A DNA stretch of 64,000 bases from Oceaniferula flava (GCF_016811075.1 NZ_JAFBGL010000007.1:186001-250000); one strand, 5' to 3'; shown: positions 28,809 to 38,489, numbered from the stretch's first letter. Program-made: numbers and translations. The notes: a model not told the origin generated them from the sequence alone.

Positions 28809-29999
28809 ATGAACCAAGAAAACGCCCTAGGCTACGAAGAGCTCAAAGCTGCTCTCATCACTGAATACGAAAACCAATACGGAACCAAGCCACTGTGGTT
28901 TGTTGCGGCGCCCGCACGCGTCAACCTGATTGGCGAGCACATCGATTACTGCGATGGATTTGTCCTGCCTTTAGCGATCGATCGCCATGTGATGATGGCG
29001 GCCTCCCCCAATGGCACGGACGAAGCCTTGTTCACCTCACTGATGCTGCCTGACCAGCCGGCCGTCATCCCACTGGACGAGCGCCCCAAGATAGGCTCAC
29101 CCAGCTGGGCAAACATCATCCGCGGCGTCTTCTACGGATTTTACCAGAAAGACATCTGGCCGATCCCCGGATTTGACACCCTGGTGCACAGCAACGTGCC
29201 CCTGGGCGCCGGACTCTCCAGCTCCGCCGCACTTGGTGTCGCCGCTGCCACGATGATCGAGTCCGTCTCCGGACTGCAAATTCAGCCGAAAAATAAAGGT
29301 CTGCTCTGTCAGGCCGCCGAACATCAGTTTGCCGGTGTGCCCTGCGGCATCATGGATCAGTTTGCCTCCATCTTTGGAAAAAAAGACCATATGGTGCTGA
29401 TCGATTGTCGCTCCGAGGAGGCGCAGGCAGTGCCATTTACTGACGACTCCGTCACCGTCATCATTGCCAACACCTGCGTCGCCCACGAGCTCAGTGACGG
29501 CAGCTATGCCAATCGACGCAAGCAGACCGAGATCGCCCTGAGCGTGCTCGGCAAGGATTCATGGCGCGAGGTCACCATGGATGATCTGCTAGCAAAACAA
29601 TCGGCCATGAGCGAGCAAGTGTTTCGCAAGGCACGGCACGTGGTCACCGAGATCGATCGAACCCAGCAGGCGGCGCTCGCTCTCTCCCGTGGCGAAACCG
29701 AAACCGTGGGGGAACTCATGGCCGCCAGCCACCGCTCACTGCGCGACGACTTCGAAGTTTCCTGCGAGGAACTCGATATCATGGTGCAAGCCGCCTGGGA
29801 CATTGGTCCGGCCGGTGGGGTCTTGGGCAGCCGCATGACTGGCGGTGGCTTCGGCGGCTCCACAGTCACCCTGGCCCGCAAGGATGATGCCCAGCAGATC
29901 ATCGCAACGATGGCTTCGGTCTATCAGGAGAAGACCGGTATTGAACCGGAAATCTTCGCGACGACTGCGGTAGATGGTGCTCACGCGGTGGACGCCTGA
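28809..29999 (+). CDS. galK: Galactokinase
   Basis: 396 residues from the ATG at 28809 (the 22-residue extension from 28743 is not part of the family). A GHMP kinase that phosphorylates galactose at C1 with ATP. The N-terminal galactose-binding signature reads RVNLIGEHIDYCDGF. GHMP motif 2 is VPLGAGLSSSAALGVA, and motif 3 is GGVLGSRMTGGGFGG. No galT or galE neighbour is seen, so the rest of the Leloir pathway must lie elsewhere. Confidence 0.96.
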   Translation: MNQENALGYEELKAALITEYENQYGTKPLWFVAAPARVNLIGEHIDYCDGFVLPLAIDRHVMMAASPNGTDEALFTSLMLPDQPAVIPLDERPKIGSPSWANIIRGVFYGFYQKDIWPIPGFDTLVHSNVPLGAGLSSSAALGVAAATMIESVSGLQIQPKNKGLLCQAAEHQFAGVPCGIMDQFASIFGKKDHMVLIDCRSEEAQAVPFTDDSVTVIIANTCVAHELSDGSYANRRKQTEIALSVLGKDSWREVTMDDLLAKQSAMSEQVFRKARHVVTEIDRTQQAALALSRGETETVGELMAASHRSLRDDFEVSCEELDIMVQAAWDIGPAGGVLGSRMTGGGFGGSTVTLARKDDAQQIIATMASVYQEKTGIEPEIFATTAVDGAHAVDA

Positions 30000-30010
30000 T
30001 CGCTGACCTG

Positions 30011-31597
30011 CTAGAGACCCGAGCCGACGTCCATCGCCAGCAGGCAGACGTCGTCATCGAACTCATTGGTCTTCGAAAATGCCTTGGCTTCAGCAATGAT
30101 GCGGTCGAGACAGGTCGACAGCTCCTCGTCCGCATGATCCTCCAGCTGGGCGATAATCCGCTCCACGCCGTAGGGTTCGCCGTGTTCGTTTTCCACCTCG
30201 TGTAGCCCATCGGTGAAGACTAACAAGCGATCGATCTCATCCAGCGACAACTTCTCCGCCTTGAAGGGCGTGCCGGGGATCAAACCCAGTGCGGGGTTCG
30301 TTTCCTTGCCCTGCAGTTTCAGCTGCTGTGCCTTTCCCAGACGCACGGTGATCGGTGTCGGGTGGCCGGCGCAGGAGTAGCGCAGCGTGCCTTCCTTCAG
30401 ATTCACCACGCAGTAAATCGCCGTGGCAAAGAGCGTGACGTTGGCGCGCTCGAGGATGGAGACCAGGCCTTCGTTGATCCCGTAGAGGAACCATTCCGGA
30501 TCGGTCGCTGCCTCGCGTTCCTTCTCCATCAGTCCGCGCAGCATCGAGACCACCAGCGAGGCCCGGACACCGTGGCCCATGACATCACCGATGAAAAAGC
30601 CGATGGAATGTTGGGAAATAGGGATCACCTCATAAAAATCCCCCGCCATCTCGGAGGCGGGAGCGTAACGGCAACCGAAGGACACCTCGCGGGAGGAATC
30701 ACACAGGGTCAGGCCTTCCAAGCTTTGCGGCAAGAGTGCCTGCTGGATCTCGCGTGCCAGGTGCAGCTCCTCCTCCACCGCGGTGTAGCGAGATTGCAGC
30801 TCCTCCGCCAGGCTGGTGAGCATGCGCTGCGAGCGCACCAGATCGGTGATGTCACTGGTCACGCCGAAGGTGCCGCGCAGGTTGCCCTTACGATCCAGCC
30901 ACGGCAGCTTGGAAGTTTCCGCCCAAGTGTTTTCCCGATCTTCCCAGGTTTCACACTGGATCACCTTGATCTGCGGCTTCTGAGTCTCCATGATCTCCAG
31001 CTCATTCGCCCGCGCCACATCCGCGTGGCGGGCATCGAAGAAATCGTGGTCGGATTTGCCAATCAGATCCTGCACCGATTCCGCACCTAGCTTTTTCGCC
31101 GTCGAGCTGTTGGCCAACACAAATTTGGAATCCGTGTCCTTGTAGTAAACGTTGACCGGAATGTTCTCTATAAGCTCGTGCAGCCGGTGACGTTCCTCAT
31201 CCAGGGCAGTCTCGGCATTTTTCCTACGGGAGATATCGATGACGGAGCCAACGATGCGGTCCGAGCTGCCATCTTCCGCAGGCACCAGCACCCCGCGGAT
31301 GCGCAGCCAGTGCCAGCTGCCGTCCGGATGGCGATAGCGGCAGTCGGTGGCCAGGGTGTCCGGCGCCGACTCGCTGAGCACCTCACTGATTGCCTTTTGC
31401 AACTCCGGCTGATCGTCCTCGTGGATGTAACGATCCGAGTGCTTCAGAATGTTCGGAGCCTCGTCGCGCGGGTATCCGAGAAAGCCTAACACTCGATCGG
31501 AATAGTAGATCTCTTCCTCATCGACATACCAGTCCCAGACTCCCTCGTTAGAGGCCTGCAGGGCTAGCTCGAGTCGGCTCGGATGCTTCGGCTTCAT
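30011..31597 (-). CDS. PAS-PAS-PP2C (SpoIIE/RsbU-type) protein phosphatase
   Basis: 528 residues. PAS 1 lies at about 5-125 (LALQASNEGVWDWYV, RYRHPDGSWHWLRIRG, GSVIDISRRK), and PAS 2 at about 135-255 (NIPVNVYYKDTDSKFVLAN). A helical linker (260-290) contains LAREIQQALLPQ, the usual lead-in to this phosphatase type. The PP2C_SIG domain spans about 305-525 with EMAGDFYEV, GDVMGHGVRASL, DGLHEVEN and FDDDVCLL supplying metal-binding Asp residues. Such proteins dephosphorylate anti-sigma-factor antagonists in partner-switching pathways. No antagonist or anti-sigma kinase is adjacent. It converges on galK. Confidence 0.92.
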   Translation of the reverse strand: MKPKHPSRLELALQASNEGVWDWYVDEEEIYYSDRVLGFLGYPRDEAPNILKHSDRYIHEDDQPELQKAISEVLSESAPDTLATDCRYRHPDGSWHWLRIRGVLVPAEDGSSDRIVGSVIDISRRKNAETALDEERHRLHELIENIPVNVYYKDTDSKFVLANSSTAKKLGAESVQDLIGKSDHDFFDARHADVARANELEIMETQKPQIKVIQCETWEDRENTWAETSKLPWLDRKGNLRGTFGVTSDITDLVRSQRMLTSLAEELQSRYTAVEEELHLAREIQQALLPQSLEGLTLCDSSREVSFGCRYAPASEMAGDFYEVIPISQHSIGFFIGDVMGHGVRASLVVSMLRGLMEKEREAATDPEWFLYGINEGLVSILERANVTLFATAIYCVVNLKEGTLRYSCAGHPTPITVRLGKAQQLKLQGKETNPALGLIPGTPFKAEKLSLDEIDRLLVFTDGLHEVENEHGEPYGVERIIAQLEDHADEELSTCLDRIIAEAKAFSKTNEFDDDVCLLAMDVGSGL

Positions 31598-31650
31598 GGT
31601 AAACCATAGCTTAGGTCATCCATCGGGGATGAAGCAATAAGGAATAGAGG

Positions 31651-32367
31651 CTAAAGATGTTTTTCCAACCAGTCGGACACCTCGCAGGCGAGCACGCTGT
31701 AATTTCCATCGAACATGTGGCCGGTGCCCTGGATTTCGAGCAGACGCACGGGGCCACGCAGCACCTCCTTGAGATCGTGGCTATCCGAGACCGGCACCAC
31801 ATCGTCATCGCTGCCGTGCAGCAGCAGCCACGGGGTGCGTAGATCGCGAGCGGCATCGAGGGTGCTGCCGATCTGTTGCATGTCATCGAGGAAGGTTTGC
31901 GACAGCGGACAATCTTCATCGTCCCACATGTAGCCTTCGCCCGGTGTCACGTCGCCGAACTCGCGATCGTGGAATGCCGCGGTGTGCACCATGCCGGCGA
32001 GGGAGACCATCACCTTGACCCGCTCGTCACGGGCGGCGAACAGGGCCGCTACGGCACCAGACATACTATGGCCGATGAAGGCGATGCGCTTGCCACTGCC
32101 CACCTGATCGATCACCGCAGAGAGATCCGCGACTTCCTTGCTTATGGTGGAATCGCTGAAGGATCCTTCGGACTCGCCATTTCCCGAATAAGAAATCCGC
32201 AAACATGGCCATCCGGCTTCCGCCAGGGCATCGGCCAGTTCCACCAGCATCGGGCGGTCTTTATTCCCTGTCACGCCGTGGCCGATGATGACCAGGCAGT
32301 CTGATTTCTCGGCATCGTGCATGGCGACATCGAGTCGCTCACCGTGGCTATTTCTGATCGTGCTCAT
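31651..32367 (-). CDS. Alpha/beta hydrolase, cytosolic
   Basis: 238 residues with no signal peptide. Oxyanion region GHGVTGNKDRP, nucleophile elbow GHSMSG (Ser near 98), Asp in LLLHGSDDDVVP and His in GTGHMF make a full triad. The fold resembles the peptidase S9/esterase-like YheT-type hydrolases. The substrate is unknown. It lies 23 bases downstream of the CBM9-like gene on the same strand and is probably co-transcribed with it. Confidence 0.85.
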   Translation of the reverse strand: MSTIRNSHGERLDVAMHDAEKSDCLVIIGHGVTGNKDRPMLVELADALAEAGWPCLRISYSGNGESEGSFSDSTISKEVADLSAVIDQVGSGKRIAFIGHSMSGAVAALFAARDERVKVMVSLAGMVHTAAFHDREFGDVTPGEGYMWDDEDCPLSQTFLDDMQQIGSTLDAARDLRTPWLLLHGSDDDVVPVSDSHDLKEVLRGPVRLLEIQGTGHMFDGNYSVLACEVSDWLEKHL

Positions 32368-32390
32368 AAGATAAAAAAGAGTTCTGCGTG

Positions 32391-33023
32391 CTAGGCGCTC
32401 GGTTCGGGGGCAGTTTGGTCGAAGGTCAGACCGCCATCGACGATGCGCACGGGCTGGAACAGTTCGGGTCGGTGGAAATCAGGCTCGCCCTCGAGCGCCG
32501 GCGCGGCGGTGAGGAACTTCTGCTCCGGGGAATCAACGATGAAGGTGACATTCATCGCGGACTCGGGGCCGAAATCCAGTCGGGCCCGCAGCACGTCCAA
32601 CGGGATGGCGGCGGCCGCCAGCCAGGAGCCGTCGGGTGAGAGTTCGCCGAAGGTGTGCAGGCCGGGCACAGGAATCTCCTCCTCGCTGGCACGAACACGC
32701 GGTGCCGTGAACTCGGCCGACCACCAGGCGCCGTTCGATGCCAGGTTCAGCTCCAGATAGCGTCCGGATGGCGGGTGGCTGATGAACAGCTCGGCGGTGT
32801 CGTATTTCCACAGCTCCGGAGTGAATTCGCCGGGTCGTGCTTTCGGGTGCAGGGCGGCAGGTTCCCGGCGGGTAGTGACGAACCAGAGGTAGCTGTCATC
32901 CATCGCCAGACCGAAGCCTGCGGGGGTCGTCAATTTCTCGCCATACCAGTCCTTTTCCAGACCGAAGAGTCCCAGATCCAGTGCGCCCCATTGGAGCTTT
33001 TCCTTTTTGTGTTCGATCAGCAT
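32391..33023 (-). CDS. CBM9/DOMON-like domain protein
   Basis: 210 residues, without a signal peptide. The stretch LWKYDTAELFISHPPSGRYLELNLASNGAWW followed by FGELSPDGSWLAAAAIPLDVL has the beta-sandwich pattern of family 9 carbohydrate-binding-like domains (a residue defining the binding edge, then Y-x-E-x-N-x-x-G). In secreted enzymes this fold binds sugars; here it stands alone and looks cytosolic, so the ligand is uncertain. First gene of a two-gene unit with the hydrolase. Confidence 0.7.
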   Translation of the reverse strand: MLIEHKKEKLQWGALDLGLFGLEKDWYGEKLTTPAGFGLAMDDSYLWFVTTRREPAALHPKARPGEFTPELWKYDTAELFISHPPSGRYLELNLASNGAWWSAEFTAPRVRASEEEIPVPGLHTFGELSPDGSWLAAAAIPLDVLRARLDFGPESAMNVTFIVDSPEQKFLTAAPALEGEPDFHRPELFQPVRIVDGGLTFDQTAPEPSA

Positions 33024-33234
33024 CTGGCCCTGAATGTGCCTGTGCTGGTGCGGCTTGCCAAAGCTAAAAAAGGGCGATTTTTTAAGTGCCGATTCGGTGC
33101 TTTGCCAAAAATGAATCTTTTTGTCGCTTTTTGTGAAATATGCTGGAAATCAGGGCACGTATGTGTTGTTAATAACTTAAGCGCAAAACTCTAAGAACCC
33201 ATACAGCCCTAAGGCTAAATCTAACACGCACAAT

Positions 33235-34014
33235 ATGGATGCCATCGAATACATCGGACCCCGCCCTAAAAAACCCGCCCGCAAGCCATGGGGTGGAGGC
33301 TGGTTGATGATTCTTTTGGTCGTTGTCGGCGTGGGTATCGTGGCAAAACCTTTCATTCAGGACATCCTCGCCAAGGAGTCTCCCACCGATGAGCTGATCG
33401 TCGAGGAAACCGTCGCATGGCTGGCAAGGGCAGATGGGTTCGGCCATCTTCTGGCCAGCGCCGCTCTGGAGCGCACCAACGAGAAAATCACTTACGATCC
33501 TGCCTACTACAAGATTTCCTACCCCAACGGCGACGTGCCGGAAGATCGTGGCGTCTGCACTGACGTGGTGATCCGCTCTTACCGCGCGCTGGGAATCGAC
33601 CTCCAGCAGCTGGTCCACGAGGACATGGAAAAGAACTTCCGCATTTACCCGCAGCTGTGGAGCATGAAATCCACTGACAGCAGCATCGACCACCGTCGGG
33701 TGCCCAATTTGCAGCGCTTCTTCGGCCGTTACGGTGAAGAAGTCGCCTTCAGCGATGAATCCGCTCTCACCGGCAGTGATTTCGAATACGGTGATGTGGT
33801 TGCCTGGCGTCTGCCCCATGGAGCCACTCACATCGGCATCGTGGTTCCCGGACCGCAGGATCGCCGCAACGAGCGCTGGATCGTGCACAACAACGGCAAC
33901 GGACCCAAGTGGGAAGACAAGCTTTTGGAATACCAAGTCATCGGCCACTACCGCTTCAGCGGCGTCCAGAAGAGCCTTACCCAGAGCGACAAGCGTAGCT
34001 TGATCACGCACTAA
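33235..34014 (+). CDS. DUF1287 protein (NlpC/P60-like fold)
   Basis: 259 residues. One N-terminal membrane anchor (about 21-43, GGWLMILLVVVGVGIVAKPF). The conserved block reads YDPAYYKISYPNGDVPEDRG followed by VCTDVVIRSYR, with the presumed catalytic Cys at 108, then IDHRRVPNL and HGATHIGIV with the presumed catalytic His. This is the DUF1287 (YiiX-like) family, related to papain-fold amidases. It is likely a membrane-tethered periplasmic hydrolase. A 211-base divergent region precedes it. Confidence 0.88.
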   Translation: MDAIEYIGPRPKKPARKPWGGGWLMILLVVVGVGIVAKPFIQDILAKESPTDELIVEETVAWLARADGFGHLLASAALERTNEKITYDPAYYKISYPNGDVPEDRGVCTDVVIRSYRALGIDLQQLVHEDMEKNFRIYPQLWSMKSTDSSIDHRRVPNLQRFFGRYGEEVAFSDESALTGSDFEYGDVVAWRLPHGATHIGIVVPGPQDRRNERWIVHNNGNGPKWEDKLLEYQVIGHYRFSGVQKSLTQSDKRSLITH

Positions 34015-34208
34015 GGGGCAGAGGTATACTGGTGGTTCAGCCGTCGGCTTCAGCGGTCGGCATCTGGTTAGCTGAGTCGAGTTGAGCTCGCAAGTTGGGT
34101 TCTTGGTTCGACCTCAGCACCACACCACGGCCTCGATGATCGTGGCGCCCAGGGATCAAATCGCTTTTCCCTCTTGCTTGTTGTCACGCGATCTCTGATT
34201 CTCGCGCC

Positions 34209-35294
34209 GTGAGTCAGATATACGTCATCACTGGTAGCGACGAGGGCACCGTGTCCGAGGAGGCCCTGAAGACCTTCGAGAAAATCAAACCCGAGGGTGG
34301 CGATGATTTTTCCAACGAGATCATCAACGGCACGATCGCCAATGCGGACGAGGCGCACAGTGCCTGCAGCCAGGTCATCCAATCGCTGCAGACGGTTCCC
34401 TTTTTCGGTGGAGGCAAGACTGTTTGGCTGAAAAATGCCACCTTCCTCGGCAGCGATCGCACCTCCGAGGCGGAAGCAACCAAGAAGGGGGTGGAGGCAT
34501 TGCTCGATTGCCTGCAAGCCGGTATCTCGTCCGACATCACCCTGCTCATCAGCTGCACGGCCCTCGATAAACGCCGTGCCTTTTACAAGTATCTGAAAAA
34601 GGAGGCGAAACTCGACATCTACGACAAACCAGACGTCTCGCGCGACGGCTGGCAGGACCAGGTGGCCCGCCTGGTGCGCAACAAAGCCACCGAGCTGGGA
34701 CTCAGCTTCCAGGGCGATGCGCTGGAGCTCTTCGTCATGCTCGCCGGTGAAGACACCCGACAAATCAATAGTGAGCTGGAAAAAATCGACCTCTACCTCG
34801 GTGATCGCCGCGAGGTCACGGAGGAGGACGTCCGCCTGATGGTCCCCCTCAGCCGCGCCGGGGTGGTTTTTGAAATTGGCAATGCGATCCAGAAGAAAAA
34901 CGGCTCGCGCGCCATCGAACTGGTCGATCAACAACTCGCGCGCAAGGAAACCGCTGTGGGCATCCTCCGCGCCTCCATCATCCCGACGGTGAGAAACCTG
35001 TTCATGGCGGCCGCCGCCTGCGATGGCAAAAACATCCCCACCGGCAACTACAATTCCTTTTCCTCGGCACTCGATTCCCTACCGTCCCACGAACGCGCGT
35101 GGCTGCCGCAGAAAAAAGCCGGCGGCGTCAATGCCTACCCGCTCTTCCTAGCCAGCAAGAGCGTGCGTAACTTCGGCCTGCCCAAGCTTCGCAAAGCCAT
35201 GGAGGCTGCGCTGGATGCCGACCGCGCCCTGGTCACCTCAGGGCTGGATCAACGGGTGGTGCTGCACCGCCTGATCGCCACCCTCTGCTCCTGA
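34209..35294 (+). CDS. holA: DNA polymerase III delta subunit
   Basis: 361 residues starting at a GTG. Delta is the clamp-loader wrench that opens the beta clamp. Family features are YVITGSDEGTVSEEALKTF at the N-terminus, FFGGGKTVWLKNATFL (clamp-binding region), DITLLISCTALDKRRAFYKYLKK, and the helical collar with AGEDTRQINSELEKIDLYLGDR. The weak conservation of HolA limits certainty only slightly. The TSUP-like gene follows after 21 bases. Confidence 0.9.
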   Translation: MSQIYVITGSDEGTVSEEALKTFEKIKPEGGDDFSNEIINGTIANADEAHSACSQVIQSLQTVPFFGGGKTVWLKNATFLGSDRTSEAEATKKGVEALLDCLQAGISSDITLLISCTALDKRRAFYKYLKKEAKLDIYDKPDVSRDGWQDQVARLVRNKATELGLSFQGDALELFVMLAGEDTRQINSELEKIDLYLGDRREVTEEDVRLMVPLSRAGVVFEIGNAIQKKNGSRAIELVDQQLARKETAVGILRASIIPTVRNLFMAAAACDGKNIPTGNYNSFSSALDSLPSHERAWLPQKKAGGVNAYPLFLASKSVRNFGLPKLRKAMEAALDADRALVTSGLDQRVVLHRLIATLCS

Positions 35295-35315
35295 GCCCTC
35301 TCCCTTTTTCCCTTC

Positions 35316-35678
35316 ATGAAAACACTGATCATTGCCGCAGCCGTCGGCGTCACCGCTGGATTGTTAGGTGCACTCTGCGGCGTGGGCGGAGGCATCGTCA
35401 TGGTGCCCGCCTTTGTCACCGTGCTGGGCTTCGAACAGAAAAAGGCCGTAGCCACTTCGCTGGCAGTGATCGTGATCATCGCCGCGGTTTCCACCCTGAA
35501 CAACTCCCGCCAAAGCGGCTTGATCGATTGGAAAGTAGTCGCCCTGGCCGCCGTAGCCGCAGCCCTCGCCGCATGGTTCGGCACCGATCTGATGCACAAA
35601 CTGAGCAACCAGCACCTGACGCGCTTGTTTGGGGTCGTGCTGTTAGTCTTCGGTGCCAGGATGCTGCTTGGGAAATAG
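35316..35678 (+). CDS. Half-size TSUP (TauE/SafE) permease
   Basis: 120 residues with four hydrophobic helices. The TSUP signature is seen at the N-terminus (GLLGALCGVGGGIVMVPAF) and continues with EQKKAVATSLAVIVIIAAVS. Full TauE/SafE transporters have about 250 residues in two such halves; this one has a single half, so it would need to dimerise. It has a normal start and stop and no visible broken second half downstream. Transported substrates in the family are sulfite, organosulfonates or similar anions; the substrate here is unknown. Confidence 0.85.
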   Translation: MKTLIIAAAVGVTAGLLGALCGVGGGIVMVPAFVTVLGFEQKKAVATSLAVIVIIAAVSTLNNSRQSGLIDWKVVALAAVAAALAAWFGTDLMHKLSNQHLTRLFGVVLLVFGARMLLGK

Positions 35679-35684
35679 CATCCC

Positions 35685-36629
35685 TTATCGGCTCCGCTCC
35701 GGTTTCAGCGTGGCGATCAAGTAGTCGGCCACATCCGCATGCTTCACATTCGGGGCCCCCGGGTAAACCACCTCGCAGGGGACGCCGAGTTCACGGCATT
35801 GTTCCTGAAGCTTGATGCCGAAAATCGGTGAATGGGTCGGATCTGTCTCTTTGCCCTTCTTATTGGGAGCCTTAGCAAAGCTCATGTAAGTCGGCGGATC
35901 ACTCTTATCCAACAAGGCGTAGGGAGAATACTCATTGATCCACGGCAGGATGGCATCGCGCTGGGCGAGGAATTGATCAAAACCTTTAATACCAAACGCA
36001 TGCGCTCCGTAAGTGCAGTTAGGAATCCACTTTCGAATTTGCTGCGGATCGAGCGTGGTTTGCGGTCGGGTCACCGCGACGCAATTCAGACGGGTTGATT
36101 GCCGGGCCACCGGGTCGGAGCTTTGGGGGTCGGCCAAGTCGTCGTGGTAGGCGAGCCAGAGACTGGAGCATGCGCCGGCGGATCCTCCCGAGGCGGCGAC
36201 CCGTGACGGATCGATGTTCCACTTTTCAGCCATGCTGCGCACAAACTGGACGGCCCGGGCGGCGTCGCTGAGAGGCCCCTTGACCGGTGGCTTGAGGTCC
36301 TTGGAATGTTTCATCAGGCGGTAATTGATGGCCGCCACTGAAATTCCGGCATCGAGCAGTTTATGGGCATCCACAAAGCGGTGCAGGCGCTCCTTGCTGC
36401 CGCCATTCCAGCCGCCGCCGTGGATGACGATCACCACCGGCGTGGGACCTTGAGCCTTTGCCTTCCAAAAGTCCATGATGAGGCGCGGATGTTCACCATA
36501 GCGCACTGCGGTGAGTGTCGGCTTCGGCACTGAGGCATCATAGCCTGAGTCATTCTTCTGGGCGACGACCGTGGGCGCCAGGCTCATCATCACGGCGGCA
36601 AGGCCGAGGCATGCATACTCTCTAATCAT
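35685..36629 (-). CDS. Exported alpha/beta hydrolase (esterase/lipase, HSL-like)
   Basis: 314 residues with a signal peptide (1-23, ending VVA). The oxyanion motif HGGGW follows VVIVI. The nucleophile is in GGSAGA, the acid probably in DPTHSP or near it, and the His in VKHADVADYL. This is the carboxylesterase family often annotated as BD-FAE-like or lipase. It could deacetylate plant or algal polysaccharides; the substrate is not proven. It converges on the TSUP gene (6 bases between stops) and diverges from the HAD gene. Confidence 0.85.
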   Translation of the reverse strand: MIREYACLGLAAVMMSLAPTVVAQKNDSGYDASVPKPTLTAVRYGEHPRLIMDFWKAKAQGPTPVVIVIHGGGWNGGSKERLHRFVDAHKLLDAGISVAAINYRLMKHSKDLKPPVKGPLSDAARAVQFVRSMAEKWNIDPSRVAASGGSAGACSSLWLAYHDDLADPQSSDPVARQSTRLNCVAVTRPQTTLDPQQIRKWIPNCTYGAHAFGIKGFDQFLAQRDAILPWINEYSPYALLDKSDPPTYMSFAKAPNKKGKETDPTHSPIFGIKLQEQCRELGVPCEVVYPGAPNVKHADVADYLIATLKPERSR

Positions 36630-36788
36630 GATGCAGCCTCATCGATCAACGCTGGTGAGGCAACGGAAAAACTTGCCAGCATGCCCAGCCAGAAAGTGCA
36701 ATAATGACACAAATGAGTGTTGATCATGTGACAAATTCTCTCCCGACCGATCGACTAGCTGGCACGCATTGTGCTGACATCGCCAAGT

Positions 36789-37637
36789 ATGAAATACGGA
36801 TACTTACTCGACATGGACGGCGTGATCTATCGCGGCAGCGAATTGATCCCCGGTGCCAAGGAGTTCATCAAACGCCTCCGTGAGACCGATACCCGCTTCC
36901 TTTTCCTCACAAACAACAGCCAGCGCACACGCCGTGATGTGGCAATGAAACTCTGCCGCATGGGCATTGAGGCGACCGATCGCGATATCTTCACCTGCAG
37001 CATGGCCACCGCTCGATTTGTCGCTCAACAGAAACCCGGCGGCTCGGCCTATGTCATTGGCGAGGGCGGTCTGTTCAATGCTCTGCACCTGAATGGCTAC
37101 TCCGTGGTCGAGGACAATCCTGACTACGTCATCGTCGGCGAAGGGCGGACGATGACCTTTGAAATGATCGAAAAAGCGGTTCGTCTTGTGGCCAATGGAG
37201 CCCGCCTGATCGCTACCAATCTCGACCCCAACTGCCCGACCGAAGACGGCATTCGCCCCGGTTGTGGCGCGATCGCTGCGATGATCGAAAGCGCGACCGG
37301 AAAAAAAGCCTTCTCCGTGGGCAAACCCAGCCCGGTGATGATGCGGGCCGCGCGCAAACAACTCGGCCTGACCAGTGAGGAAACCATCATGGTGGGCGAT
37401 ACCATGGAGACTGATATCCTCGGTGGCGTCGGCCTCGGTTACCGCACGGTCTTAGTGATGTCTGGCGGCACCTCACGCGAGGACCTCGATGACTTTGCCT
37501 ATTCGCCTGACCTGGTGCTCGATAGCGTCGCCGATATTCTCGACCACCCGATGTTTAAAGAACCCTCGACTGGCAAGGACAGGAAATACAAACAACGGGT
37601 GCCTGCCTACACCATGGCGCAAGCAATGGTTCGCTAA
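36789..37637 (+). CDS. HAD-superfamily phosphatase, NagD type (class IIA)
   Basis: 282 residues from the ATG at 36789 (MKYGYLLDMDGVIYRG). Motif I is DMDGVIYRG, motif II TNNSQRT, the cap contains NLDPNCP and GCGAIAAMIE, motif III is the Lys in GKPSP, and motif IV is GDTMETDILGG. NagD-type enzymes dephosphorylate nucleotides, phosphoglycolate or sugar phosphates; the exact substrate is open. A pair of hairpins separates it from the convergent second HAD gene. Confidence 0.9.
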   Translation: MKYGYLLDMDGVIYRGSELIPGAKEFIKRLRETDTRFLFLTNNSQRTRRDVAMKLCRMGIEATDRDIFTCSMATARFVAQQKPGGSAYVIGEGGLFNALHLNGYSVVEDNPDYVIVGEGRTMTFEMIEKAVRLVANGARLIATNLDPNCPTEDGIRPGCGAIAAMIESATGKKAFSVGKPSPVMMRAARKQLGLTSEETIMVGDTMETDILGGVGLGYRTVLVMSGGTSREDLDDFAYSPDLVLDSVADILDHPMFKEPSTGKDRKYKQRVPAYTMAQAMVR

Positions 37638-37682
37638 TTCCACTCACAGCAAAGCGTCTCAACACACATTTTTTTGGGTTGT

Positions 37683-37752
37683 TGGCATTTCTTGGTGAGA
37701 GAAGAAATGCCACGACAAGAAAAAGCTCACCTCTTCGCGGGGTGAGCTTTTT
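37683..37752. terminator. Two hairpins between convergent HAD genes, the second a bidirectional terminator
   Basis: First, TGGCATTTCTT (37683-37693) pairs perfectly with AAGAAATGCCA (37702-37712). Second, AAAAAGCTCACC (37720-37731) pairs with GGTGAGCTTTTT (37741-37752), giving A/T-flanked stems that end in a T-run on either strand. The second can terminate both genes. Confidence 0.88.
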
Positions 37753-37776
37753 TCGGCATTCGTCCGAGGAAAATCG

Positions 37777-38424
37777 TTAGGCTTGCTTGAGATGTTTCGG
37801 GCACAGCATCAGCAGTTCCTCGACACTGTCGCAGAAGTGATCAGGCTGTTCCTTTTTCAAAGCCTCCGGTGAATTGAACCCCCAACCCACGGCGGCCACG
37901 GGAATGCCGGCCTTTTTTGAAGCGACGATGTCACGGATCTCATCGCCCACGTAAATCATCTCGGATGCTTCAAGCGAGAAGGTCTTGCGAATAGCGCGCA
38001 GATGCTTCGCTTTTCCGGTCAACTTGGAAGTCGACGAAACGAAGGTGAAGACATTTTCCAGACCGTGGGTTTCCAAAAACAAATTCACGTTCTCCACCGA
38101 GTTTGAGGTCAGGATTCCGACGTGTTCGATCTTGGTTCGCAGCGCCGGAAGCACGTGCTCCAGGCCCTCGAATAATGGCAGCGAACCGATGCTTTCTTTC
38201 AGCTGCTTGGTCCCCTGATAGAGCAACTTGGGCACACGGCGTTTGGGGATGCCGAGGTGGGAAAGAAACTGGTTGAGCTTCATATCGCGGAGCCCTGGGA
38301 TCTCATCCTCGCTGACGGCACGCAAGTCGTGCTCTTTCGCCATCTTATTATAAATATGGAACGCCTCATCCAAGGTGTCCGCCAGGGTGCCGTCGAAGTC
38401 AAAAATTATAGCTCGGTAGTTCAT
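37777..38424 (-). CDS. HAD-superfamily phosphatase, phosphoglycolate-phosphatase-like
   Basis: 215 residues. Motif I is DFDGTLADT, motif II LTSN, motif III the Lys in KLTGKAKHL, and motif IV YVGDEIRDI. The cap is of the small helical C1 type found in Gph and similar enzymes. Substrates in the family include 2-phosphoglycolate and pyrophosphate; none can be fixed from context. Confidence 0.88.
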   Translation of the reverse strand: MNYRAIIFDFDGTLADTLDEAFHIYNKMAKEHDLRAVSEDEIPGLRDMKLNQFLSHLGIPKRRVPKLLYQGTKQLKESIGSLPLFEGLEHVLPALRTKIEHVGILTSNSVENVNLFLETHGLENVFTFVSSTSKLTGKAKHLRAIRKTFSLEASEMIYVGDEIRDIVASKKAGIPVAAVGWGFNSPEALKKEQPDHFCDSVEELLMLCPKHLKQA

Positions 38425-38489
38425 AGACCAGTGTTAACTATACGGCCTATCCCAGAGCGCGCCACGAGAAATCACGTGACGTGATCGAC

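Noticed and set aside
34036-34061. 13-base tandem repeat (TTCAGCCGTCGGC and a copy with one mismatch)
   Set aside because: Real but short, without symmetry or a gene-related position; could be chance slippage.
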